Source: Pseudogymnoascus destructans (lineage: Eukaryota > Ascomycota > Leotiomycetes > Thelebolales > Thelebolaceae). From it: 64,000 nucleotides of DNA. A program made the position numbers and the translations under genes. The number at the start of each line of letters is the position of its first letter. Within the stretch, counting starts at the first letter, position 1. Below, piece by piece: positions 55,269 through 64,000 of the stretch. The stretch is from the NCBI RefSeq assembly GCF_001641265.1, contig NW_020167544.1, forward strand, positions 248,001 through 312,000, read 5' to 3'. The notes beneath the pieces were generated by a model. That model made no database searches. It was not told where the DNA came from and saw nothing but the letters and a program-made list of their open reading frames with translations.

Positions 55269-57527
55269 ATGCGGCCCATACCTGGCGATGATGCCTTCTC
55301 CTCCCGCTCCCGGACATCCAGCGACGACGGTGATAAGGCCACTCCGCTCGCACGACCAGATCAACCACCGATGACCTTCTTCCTAGCCGACGAGAAGTCC
55401 ATGGAAGCTTCGCTTGACAGATCTGTCTCAAACAGCTCCAATCAGCGCCATCTCCGCGATCACCTCAAGCGAAGCAACTACGGCGTTGAGAGCATCGAGA
55501 CGATAGCGTCACAAGACAGTTACGACCAAGATACCACTGACGAGGGCCGGAATACCCGAAGCCGCGGCAAGAAATTCAACATGAGCAGGACCAGCTCCGA
55601 AGGCCTTGCTGGCTCATACTCTCCCTCGAGCGTGTCCTCCCCAGACGTCACTAGGAACACTTCACCATCCGAGCCACGGCGAACCCTACCAAATACAGCA
55701 CCACTCTCAGCAACACCCTCCTTTCTCGAGTCACCCATGTTAGGCTCAACATTCCCCCACACACGACAACCGTCTGAGATTGACTTCCTGACCGACGACG
55801 GTGGGAGCCAGGCTATAGTTTCAAGTGGAGACGAGGACACCCAGTCACCGGATGTCATGGAAGGCAGCAGCAGCTCACAGCTGGTAATGCCGAGCTTGCA
55901 AATGCCCAGCAGGAGGCCGTTTACGGACAAGGGAAAGGATATGGGGAGGCTCAAGATCCTGATCGCTGGCGACTCTGGTATGTCTTTCACGTTGTGCCCA
56001 AGGTGAATAATTACTGACTTGATATAGGAGTGGGAAAGACATCCCTCATTAAGTCTATTGTGCAGAGCTGCTCCGACATTGTGTATGTCGACCCTCTCGA
56101 ATCCATACCATTAACCGCGTCTGAGGCGGTGAGGAACTCCAGGCGGAAGTCTAAGGATACGCTGCGTACACACTCAACCACAAAAATCACAGAAGTATTT
56201 GCAAGCACGAGGGCATACCCAAGCTGGTGGTCAGAATCTGAAGATTCCAAGATTCTTCGAAGGAGGAGAAGCATGGGTGATACAGTGCTGGAACGCAACC
56301 TCTGCTTTGTTGATACGCCGGGTTATAGTGGTGGGATATCTGTGAGTATCATTATCTTTCCATATCGAGCACAACTGACTTCTAGTAGAGCATGGAATGC
56401 ATCACTCCCGTTATGGATTACATCCAGTCTCAATACGAACGTACCGTCTCAGCAGACCTTTCTGACGGAGAATTAATCAGCATGCTAAGTGGTGGTGGAG
56501 GGTCTCAAATCGATGCCGTTTTCTATGTTATCAATAGAAGTGAGTACCCCTCCAAAAAAACATTCGTGCTTTGCTAACAGAAGTAGACATAAAACCCGTA
56601 GACATCGAGTACCTCCGCCGCCTCTCCCAATTCACCAATATCATCCCCCTTCTCGCCCAAGCCGACGCCCTCTCAACCGAGCAGCGCGAGCACCTCAAAT
56701 CCCGCCTAGCAAGCGACCTCGAAGCCGCCAACATCCGCCCCCTCTCCCTCAACATCGCCGAAAGCGGGCTCCCCCACCCCGGCATCTCAACCCCCTATGC
56801 CGTCTCCTCCCTTCCCTCCGACGACCGCGAGACCATGGATGCCAGCCTCCTAATGTCACCAGACTACATCCAACCCCTCGTCCCCACCGACCTCCCCGCC
56901 CTAATCGCCCACGTCTTCCACCCCTCCGCAATCTCCTATCTCCGCCACCACGCCTCCCTCAAACTAGTCCGCCACCGAAAATCAGCCCACTCTTCCATCT
57001 CCTCCATCCCTCGCTCCCTCCCCGCCCCGATTCAGCCATCAAATATACTCAGCCCCCCACTCGGCGCAGCAAACACCTTCGCTCTAGCCCGCATCGCCGA
57101 CCACTCTCAGCGCGAAGAGCGCCTTGCCCACATCCGTCTTAGCACATGGGCTGCAGACCTCCAGCGCAGCATCGCCAACGAGCGGGCGCGCTTCGAGGCG
57201 CTGGCGCGTGGCGAACGCGCTGTGTGGCTCACGCAGCGGCTTGGAGAGTGCGTCGCTGACGGAACGCTGGTGGCTGTTTCACGCCCCGGACGAGGGAGGG
57301 CGGGGAAGTCGGAGGGGAGGAGGAGGGTGATGCATCGTGTTGGGAGGGGGAGGGAGGATCCGTTGGGCTTGTTGGGGGTACATGACCGTGTGGGCGAGGC
57401 GGTGTGGGTTGTTGTTAGGGTGGTGAGTGGGGTGGGGGTTGTGGGTGCTATTGCGTTTTGGGCGTTGAGGGGGTGGAGGGGGGAGGAGGGATGGGGAGTT
57501 GGGTGGGAGGGGTTGATTGACTGGTAG
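55269..57527 (+). CDS. Septin-like GTPase with C-terminal membrane segment
   Basis: Exons 55269-55977, 56028-56341, 56389-56539, 56587-57527; 704 aa. The first 230 residues are disordered and Ser-rich. GTPase: G1 LKILIAGDSGVGKTSLIKSI (joined across the first splice), G3 FVDTPGYSGG, septin-type VFYVINRNIKPVDIEYLRRL, and G4 AQAD in NIIPLLAQADALS, where septins have AKAD. The basic RRKSKDTLR insert lies before G3. Toward the C-terminus a hydrophobic segment (AVWVVVRVVSGVGVVGAIAFWAL) suggests membrane anchoring, not the usual septin coiled coil. It looks like the divergent fungal septin-type group. Role in filaments is uncertain. Confidence 0.82.
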
Positions 57528-57830
57528 ATCGGGTGTTTTATTGGAGGCTAGATTGGGGTTTGGTAGAGTGGTGGGTTTTGGATATGAGATGGGGGATGGG
57601 GGACTGGAGGAGTATGCAGCTTGCGTATTTGGGGGTTTGGAGTTTATCGGGTGGGGGGATGGGATATCACTTCACTACTCTGTTTTCTCGAGTCGGCTAT
57701 GCCGCATTGCTGGAGCCGTTTTGTTTATTGGGGGGTATAGGTATTTAGTATTCTAGTTCATAAAGAAATCAACATAAACAAAAAACAGTCTATAATATAA
57801 CAGTGGTGTTTCATAACCGGGTAACTTCTC
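57528..57830. other. Intergenic
   Basis: 3' flank of the septin-like gene, G-rich on the plus strand. No starch-binding (CBM20) coding sequence is recognisable downstream of the glucoamylase fragment that follows. Confidence 0.45.
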
Positions 57831-58158
57831 TCAAATAATCTTCGGGACCGCACCCCTGCGTCTATCAGTAGCCGTCAAGAACGATGCATAAGACCACGTA
57901 AGATCCACCGCCGACAGCGGCGCGCCATCATGCCTCCCAAACTGCTCCGCTAGAGATCCATCTGCTGGAGTATACTTCTGCACAATCACCACGAAGCCAT
58001 CAGCGTACGTCTTCACCGCGGCCGTGGAGTTGGCGGAGTAGCTTCCCACGGCGGCGGTGGAGTAGAGGTCTTTGAAAAAGGGGAGCGAGGTCTCGCTGGG
58101 GCCCTCCCCAGGCTTCGGTGAAGGGGCTGAGGCTTCTGTTCTGGTGCGCCAAGAGACT
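57831..58158 (-). pseudogene. Glucoamylase (GH15) 3'-exon fragment
   Basis: An open minus-strand frame ending TGA at 57831 encodes SETSLPFFKDLYSTAAVGSY, VKTYADGFVVIVQKYTPADG, LAEQFGRHDGAPLSAVDLTW and SYASFLTATDRR. This is the last catalytic segment of fungal GH15 glucoamylase, including the EQF and DLTWSYASF hallmarks. Upstream nothing of the remaining ~400 residues is present, and the CBM20 is missing; the frame ends at RRGAVPKII instead of passing to a linker. It is a truncated relic, presumably of a secreted enzyme releasing glucose from starch ends. Confidence 0.85.
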
Positions 58159-58665
58159 GATTATGGTGATCGGGGATTTACATACTAAATTAGCTGTATA
58201 TCTCCGTTACTCTCAACAGCGTGGTCGTGGTTAGCGGGGCGTGGGGCGTGCGTGCTGCCCCTTGTTAGTCGGCAGGCAGGGATCTTATTGATCGGCAGCT
58301 GGGGACACCCTGACCGTATATGCGGGGATGAGGTGACGTGCCGATCTAAAGCCGCATAGGACCCAAGCGAGCAGGACTGGGCAGGAACTGATATGATACT
58401 GGAGAAGAGGGCCCGAAGCTTCGGCCCTTTACTCGTCACGTTTGTAGGCCCCTTTGAAACGGTATTATTTTGTCGGAAGTGGCTGGAATTTCCTCTTCTG
58501 TATTCTAATAAAGCCAAGAACATCGCACATCCTCTTAAACAAACCCTCTATCGGTCCTGCATCGGCCCATGGGTGCCCTACTCCGATGGTCAGTTAGCCT
58601 TTTGCTGTGCATTCTAAATTTGATGGTGGCGTTTCGGATAGTGGGTTCGTTTTCCTAGCCGCCTA
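58159..58665. other. Intergenic between glucoamylase relic and TIR element
   Basis: No coding homology was recognised, including none to the missing glucoamylase body. Confidence 0.45.
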
Positions 58666-59403
58666 ATCGTTGGTGTTCGCACCGACCACCTTAAAAATGA
58701 GAAGGATGGCGAACGAAAAGGAAAACAGAGAGAAAGCATGAAAATGATATTGTTGAATTATTAGATGTCCAACTGATCTTCCTCATTAACATTTTTCGTC
58801 GCGGTAACATTGTTGGAACTACGTTCCTAGATGTACGCTGCACAGTGTAGATTGTATACTGGCTATATGTATATATAGGGCTTCGCACCGGTCGGGCACG
58901 AACCCAACCCATTTATATTCGTGGTGTTGAGGCCCGCAAAGCCGAGCTTTCAAGAAAGCGGCAGGTTACCCAGTTGTTAAAAGCAAAGCAGGAGGTGCCT
59001 CCTGATTTACTTAATCCAATTCCTGATGCTGAGAAAATTGCGCAAGAGTCAGAGATTCAAGAAGAAGCCAATATTCAATTGATTTCAACAATGGGATGGT
59101 CGGGATCACAGGTAGACGACGACGATGAGACTGGATTTATAAGATTTAGTGGTTTGGACGAGGACATATTTATAGACAGGACAGAAGAGAATTTGGATTC
59201 ACGGTTGTTTTAAAGTGAGAATAGCGTCAATTTTATTTAATAATTTAATCACTTAACTGGTTGTATAACTTAGTTGTTTAGACAGTGGTTATATTAGATT
59301 CTACATACTAATGATATCTGGCTGGCTGGATGCAATTTCGCTTTCCGGATGCACTTCGCTTTCGCCGACCACCTGTAAGGTGGTCGGTGCGAACACCGAC
59401 GAT
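58666..59403. mobile_element. Internally deleted TIR DNA transposon (Tc1/mariner-pogo type), 738 bp
   Basis: Left end ATCGTTGGTGTTCGCACCGA... and right end, read inward, ATCGTCGGTGTTCGCACCGA... form 27-bp terminal inverted repeats with one mismatch, continuing CCACCTT. Both are flanked by TA (58664-58665 and 59404-59405), the duplication typical of Tc1/mariner-pogo elements. An extra internal palindrome CCACCTGTAAGGTGG lies at the right end (59371-59385). Inside is only the C-terminal end of a transposase-like frame. Confidence 0.85.
58925..59213 (+). pseudogene. Transposase C-terminal fragment inside the TIR element
   Basis: The frame EARKAELSRKRQVTQLLKAK, QEVPPDLLNPIPDAEKIAQE, SEIQEEANIQLISTMGWSG ends SGLDEDIFIDRTEENLDSRLF with a stop. 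It is charged and coiled-coil-like, as are the ends of fungal pogo transposases. It has no start or catalytic domain. Its position between TIRs supports a transposase origin; direct family identification is moderate. Confidence 0.5.
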
Positions 59404-59405
59404 TA

Positions 59406-60151
59406 GCCCGCATACGTATGGGATAGATCATCCGTGGAAGAGGGACAAGCTTCAGGGCAGTGTGCACCATTGTTGCATGAAATGATGCGGGCGCTCGTCG
59501 GCGATGCAAAATCCTGGTATGTCTCTAGCCGAGAGATCGTCGCGGGCCATCATCCGATGACGGCACCCCATGCTGGTGTCTCGCGTCTTTTTATATTGGC
59601 TGCTGATCGTGCTCTTGTCTTGTGCTATATTTTTTCCTGATCGGAATTTGATTGACATTTGTGGGACCCTCTATTAAGGGCTGAAAGCTGGGGTTGTTAA
59701 CGTGATGAGTGCCACCATATTTGCTGCTTTTCGATGGATGGGTTTGCGAGTTTGCACTGGCAGCGGTCTATCGTTGCAAATTTATGAGAGGAAGAAATGG
59801 ACGACGCCGATCAAATATGTTTGAAGGTGGTTGAGATAGTTATAAAGAGAGAAACAATCCCACATATGTCAACCCAGCCCATAGTCAGGATTTTTCTCAC
59901 CTGACACACCTTGTCCAAACAGTTGCAAAGAATGTGTTTTCTGGATGGTCTAACTATCGTATTTCAGGAGAAGAGCTACTGTTATATGCATGATTGTATT
60001 GTTCCAGGCTCTTCCAGAAATCTCCAAGCAGACAAAGACCAAAGACCTGTCACAGCTCACCACTGAACAAAGCCAGCGAAAGTGAGAGAAGCGTGAGAGA
60101 AGCTTCTCAACAACAACACAAACTCGCAAATCCATCCATCGAAAAGCAGAT
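59406..60151. other. Intergenic: 5' region of the AA13 relic
   Basis: 746 bp with no ORF of recognisable origin. Confidence 0.45.
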
Positions 60152-61026
60152 ATGGTGGCATTCATCACGTTAACTGCCCTCAGCCTAGCTACATCTGTCT
60201 ACGGACATGGCTACCTCGTTGTCCCCGAAAGTCGTACTGGCCTTGGCCACGAGGTGCCTACTATACCACTCCTCGATATGAGTTGCTGGACGTGCCAAAA
60301 GTAAATTGTTAGCTGATCTCCATACTAGGCCAACTTAGATTCATATACGGAGTGTACCATCCTCGAGCCTGTATCAGCCTGGCCTGATCTCACCACTGCC
60401 TCAGTCGGAAGGAGCGGGCCCTGTGGCTATAATGCCCGCGTTAGTTCGACTACAACCAGCCATCTGACAACTAGGGCAAGTCTCCCGTCGCGACTTATGC
60501 GCCGGGCGACATCGTCAATGTGCAGTGGTGCGTAGACGCCAACGGGGATCATGGTGGCATGTTCAGTTACCGCATCTGCCAAGACCAGACCATTGTCGAC
60601 AAGTTCCTAGATGCAAGCTACCTACCTACCCACGAAGAGAAGCAGGCCGCAGAGGTCTGCTTCCAGGCTGGTACACTGGATTGCACTGATGTCTCGGGGC
60701 AGGACTGCGGGTACAACCCCGATTGTGCGTCCGGGGAGGCCTGCTACCGCAACGACTGGTTTACATGAAACGGCTTCAGTGCCGGCGACCAGACCAATTG
60801 CAAGGGTGTCGATAACGTGGCACTCAACTCGTGCTATACGTCGATTGCAGGTGGCTATACCGTACCTAAGAAGATCAAGATCCCCGACTATAGCTCCGAG
60901 CACACCCTCCTCTCTCTACGTTGGAACTCTTTCCAGACAGGGCAGGTATACCTCACCTGCTCTAATATTGCCATCTCAGGCAGCTCGCCAGGCAATGGAA
61001 CGAGCAACTCAACTACCGGAGCGTAA
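60152..61026 (+). pseudogene. AA13 starch-active lytic polysaccharide monooxygenase, disrupted
   Basis: ATG 60152 encodes signal peptide MVAFITLTALSLATSVYG followed directly by HGYLVVPESRTGLGHE: the His after cleavage would be copper-brace His1. Intron 60254-60328. Then SYTECTILEPVSAWPDL, VGRSGPCGYNARVS, VNVQWCVDANGDHGGMFSY (second copper His), YLPTHEEKQAAEVCF, CGYNPDCASGEACYRNDWFT, VALNSCYTSIAGGYTVPKK and WNSFQTGQVYLTCSNIAIS. This is clearly family AA13. Lesions: frame change near 60446 after RVS, TAG at 60472 (where the family has Trp), TGA at 60766 (where Cys is expected). The frame ends after GTSNSTTGA, without a CBM20. Cysteine and metal ligands otherwise intact, so loss looks recent. 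Confidence 0.9.
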
Positions 61027-61546
61027 TATGGCAGCCGACGGAGGATCAAGGGTGCCTTAGACGTGCGTAGACTCCCAACTACAAGGAAGCCTCGCACAAA
61101 GGATACCGTGGCGTGTTCACGGTTACTATATCTGTGTAGATACTAGAAATTATAAATATTGGCCCCTTAGAGGATATAAATTTATTGACGCTACTGAGTT
61201 ATCCCTAATGCTATATATGTGACTGCTAGTACACAACAACCCTTGGCGATGCACAGAAGATGTCTCCATTGCTATGTTTGAAAATAGACCACCATCATCA
61301 TATGGTAGATGAAAGCTCTATCCCTTGCACATAATCACTACATATACTTAATATTTATGCGGCACTCTTGCAACTCGAGTCCAGCTTGAAGTCATTGGGC
61401 GTGGCTAAGCTAGAGCGTTATGCTCTTTTTATAAGAGTGCATTTGGCACGCGGGTTCAACTCCAAGATAATACATTGCACGCCGATGTCCCCCCACCAAC
61501 TTCCAAAAAGCGGTCCAAAAAATGTAAAAAAAAGCCCAAAAAATAA
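61027..61546. other. Intergenic
   Basis: 3' flank of the AA13 relic. AT-rich (61140-61360), no recognised gene. A-rich runs just left of 61547 would be the pol III terminator of the minus-strand tRNA. Confidence 0.5.
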
Positions 61547-61681
61547 TGGTCTGATCCAGGATCGAACTGGAGATCTCCGCTGATTCTCATCCGCAAACCC
61601 GCAAGTATCCAAGGGGTTTGAGTGCCGGAGGCCCAAAATCGGAAGTTGAGAAGCGGTGTCTTACCACTACACCATCGGACC
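61547..61681 (-). tRNA. Probable tRNA-Glu(CTC) with long (~60 nt) intron
   Basis: Minus-strand ends GGTCCGA and TCAGACC pair (one mismatch), discriminator A; T arm TCCAG/CTGGA around TTCGATC is perfect; B box GTTCGATCC is present. The anticodon region reads CCGCTTCTCA before and AGCGG after a ~60 nt insertion, fitting loop T-T-CTC-A with intron after position 37. The D arm (GTGTAGTGGTAAGACAC) overlaps the anticodon stem in some pairings, so folding is imperfect. Oligo-T runs follow. It may be a functional intron-bearing tRNA-Glu or a decaying copy. Confidence 0.6.
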
Positions 61682-61756
61682 TTTGGAATTAAAGGGTAGC
61701 CGCTTGAACTGATACATATAGTTCATCCGGACGCTTATGGAAGTGGCTGGAGCCTT

Positions 61757-61846
61757 AGGAACCAGTCCCCCCTCCCTCCCCCTCCTCAAGCAAGCGGGAA
61801 GCCAGCTCGGTGGCTGCACGCTTGCCTCGGGGGGAAGCTGGTTCCT
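61757..61846. repeat. 90-bp multi-arm foldback
   Basis: AGGAACCAG pairs with CTGGTTCCT at the two ends; inside, CCCCCC with GGGGGG, GCAAGCG with CGCTTGC, and AGCCA with TGGCT in the correct nested order. Four co-linear arms give one long interrupted hairpin with loop GCTCGG. Confidence 0.8.
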
Positions 61847-62042
61847 GAGAGTCTGTTATAAGAGCAAATGCTAGAAAATTCGCCATTTATATATTTCTGT
61901 CTAAGTGTTCTAGCCTATATCGTGCTTACAATACCACCGGAGGCTCAAAATTTTCTCGTAATGCTGATGAGATGAGCCGCCAACGATCTGACCTAGATCT
62001 TATTTGATCAAATAGTTTGAAGCTCCTCAATATATATACAAA

Positions 62043-63640
62043 CTATGGTAAATACAAGGGCCATCTCCAAACTCTCTTCAATGGTGTAAGCTTTAAGGAC
62101 ATAAGCTGCCATTGTTCTGCGTTTGTAAACGCGCCGGAGCCGCCAACCGTCGCCGTAGCGCAGTCCAGGAGATCAACAACTATGTCTCCAGAAGAAAACT
62201 GCGACCCTGTGACGCTGAAGCTGTCGCTGGTGCCCGCGGCACCGACATTTGACACCACCGCCACGACGGGTCCACGCTGCAGGGCCATGTATTCGTTTGA
62301 AGTGCCAAGGACTGCTACATTAGACGAGAAATAGGTAGCCTTATCAGTAACATTCGAGGCTTCTTGATCTCGTGTAGTTGTGCAATGTACTTGTACAGTG
62401 TCGTGTCAGTGTTGTAACCGCTAGTCCAGAGCGTTTCGAGGTTGTTTGGGTCAACTGCACTGGTGAATCGCTGCTCAAAGCCGTAGTAGACCATCGGAAT
62501 TCCAGAAGTGAACATCAGGAATGTCACTGCGTTTTTGTCTCTGACCTCATCGTCGCTGGACTGGCTTGCAATGCGCGGCTGGTCGTGGTTATTGAGGAAG
62601 TTCGTCAGGACATTAACGTTGGAGAAGGATGATGCTTCAGTGCTAATCATTGCTGCGAGACCATCGAAGCTTCCGCCCATAAAGGATCTGATGAGATCGT
62701 ACTAGAGCGGGTAATTGATTGCGCTATTGAGTGGGCCTTGATATCCCGGGACGTATGCGGGGTCCCCATCCAAGGCCTCTCCTGTCACAAAGACACCAAC
62801 GGCCTCCTGGAACTGAGTAAGGTATTCTTTTGGTACGTGCTTGACTGTATCAAGACGGATGCCGTCGATGCTATAGTTGCTGACAAGGTCAATGACACTA
62901 TCAACTAGAGCTCCGAAGATGGATGCGTCTTCGGAATTGACATCAGGTAGGCGTAGTCACAACCCAGCAATTCTTGATGGACGATTGGCTCGTGTAGTCA
63001 ATCGTACAAGGTGGATGGAACGCTGACGCGGCATTGAACGGCGAAGGGTATGCACTGTAGTCTACAGAGCCTGACTCCTGATTTGCTCCGAAGTGATTGA
63101 TTACAACGTCGACCATCAGTGACATGCCGCGGCCCATCGAGAGCATTCCAAGGCTCTTAAGGTCATCTGTAGTGCCGAAGTGGTCCCTGAGCGTGTAATG
63201 ATTATCAGCCCAATCCATCTTGAACGTTAGAATAACTTCGTGGATAGAGAGTGCGGGTTAGAAGTAGAACGCACATCCATGATACGCATAGCCGGCAGGA
63301 GTACTCCCGTCGATGTTATGAACGCTAATACAGTGTTAGTCAACTGCTATTTGGGCGGATACAAGAGACGTTACACTGGAGAAATCCAAACTGCCTCAAA
63401 CCCCATTCCTTGGATGTAATCAAGCTTATTCTCTAGCCCCTTCCACGTACCACCGCAGTAGTCAGTGATCCCACAACTTGGGGAAGAGCCATCGGTCGTT
63501 GCAAATCGGTCAGTCAGGACCTGGTAAATGTATAGTTCACGCCATTCTGCGGCGGTCTTTGCGGCTGCGATGGGGAGGAAGGAGATGGCCGCGAGGAGCA
63601 GGCTCGCCGGTTGGGTTGCCGGAAACAAATTTGAATGCAT
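62043..63640 (-). pseudogene. GH13 alpha-amylase (Taka-amylase type), disrupted
   Basis: ATG 63640 opens exon 1 with secretion signal (LLLAAISFLPIAAA) and TAAEWRELYIYQVLTDRFAT, DYCGGTWKGLENKLDYIQGM, GFEAVWISP. Later pieces: YTLRDHFGTTDDLKSLG, GMSLMVDVVINHFG, YSIDGIRLDTVKHV (nucleophile Asp), GVFVTGEALDGDP (acid/base Glu), LTNFLNNHDQPR (third Asp), SGIPMVYYGFEQRF, and a C-terminal beta domain MALQRGPVVAVVSNVGAAGT. Catalytic triad is intact, but there is a frameshift near 62945 (after KNCWV), a TAG at 62704, another frameshift near 62360, and exon joins around 63220-63270 that do not keep frame. A recently dead secreted amylase. Confidence 0.88.
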
Positions 63641-64000
63641 GTCGATAATTATTTGATCTCAAGCACGGCGTACAGAATGAAGAGACACGGAAAGTGGTCG
63701 CCATCGGCCTCATTTATAGATATCCAAACCACCCCCAGCGACAGGGAAAGTCAATCACGATCTACATAGGTTCAAGGTGAGAAATGTGCACAATGTGAAA
63801 GGGGCAACATACTGCGGAGATTTATGCGGGTTAGCCCCGGATTAAGTGGATGTGCGGGGAAATAATCTGTAACATGGTGGTCCAACTTGTGACCGGCCAT
63901 TCTCTCATGGCATTAAATCTGATTGACACAGTCGTCACCGGGCCGTTCTTTGACCCTGACCACATTCACAAGCTAGAGACTATACAAGAAACAAATAAAA
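63641..64000. other. 5' flank of the amylase relic
   Basis: TTTATAGATA near 63713 could be its TATA box. CGGGGAAATAA and CCCGGATTAAG resemble the CGG-type sites of amylase regulators but were not shown to be AmyR sites. No ORF was recognised. Confidence 0.35.

Overview
The window reads as nuclear DNA of a filamentous ascomycete (Pezizomycotina; the protein flavour is compatible with Leotiomycetes, but I cannot fix the class). Genes carry short 45-75 nt GT-AG introns with CTAAC-like branch sites, tRNAs have anticodon-loop introns, many genes are divergently paired, and transposon relics look AT-enriched and stop-riddled as after RIP. Start codons were checked in the DNA: several open frames begin at non-ATG codons, so starts are discussed gene by gene.

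Layout. 1-5 kb: 3' part of a glycerophosphocholine acyltransferase (GPC1 type), a 1.3 kb hAT element with an 8-bp target-site duplication and a pogo/Fot1 relic inside it, and a class-III aminotransferase. 4.7-8.2 kb: gene-poor, with tRNA-Thr(AGT) and two strong inverted repeats. 8.2-21.4 kb: FHA-forkhead factor, a conserved protein with a homopolymer frameshift, a BAG-domain protein without a visible ATG, NatB catalytic subunit, an LCAT-like lipase, tRNA-Thr(TGT), an F-box/LRR-like relic, and a GPI-anchored wall protein. 21.9-27.4 kb: about 5.5 kb without genes, made of six unrelated minisatellites followed by a degenerate ~170 bp tandem family whose units each carry two opposed GCGCAAA blocks.

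27.5-57.5 kb is a dense housekeeping block: Rcm1-type rRNA methyltransferase, a 52-aa membrane protein, Prp18, Kri1, Rab5, FIT2/Scs3, a fungal multi-pass membrane protein, TAF5 (with a 1.2 kb intron) divergent from Med11, Vps5, bL31m, a flavin-reductase-like protein, Hsp90, Pob3 (start codon split by an intron), a Pho85-like CDK divergent from an unusual septin-like GTPase.

57.8-63.6 kb is a graveyard of starch-degradation genes: the 3' end of a GH15 glucoamylase, a broken AA13 starch-active LPMO and a broken GH13 alpha-amylase, interleaved with an internally deleted TIR transposon (27-bp TIRs, TA duplication), a probable tRNA-Glu and a multi-arm foldback. This reads as a lost starch-utilisation cluster. 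The satellite-like block at 24-27 kb and this decayed cluster are the two most interesting parts.
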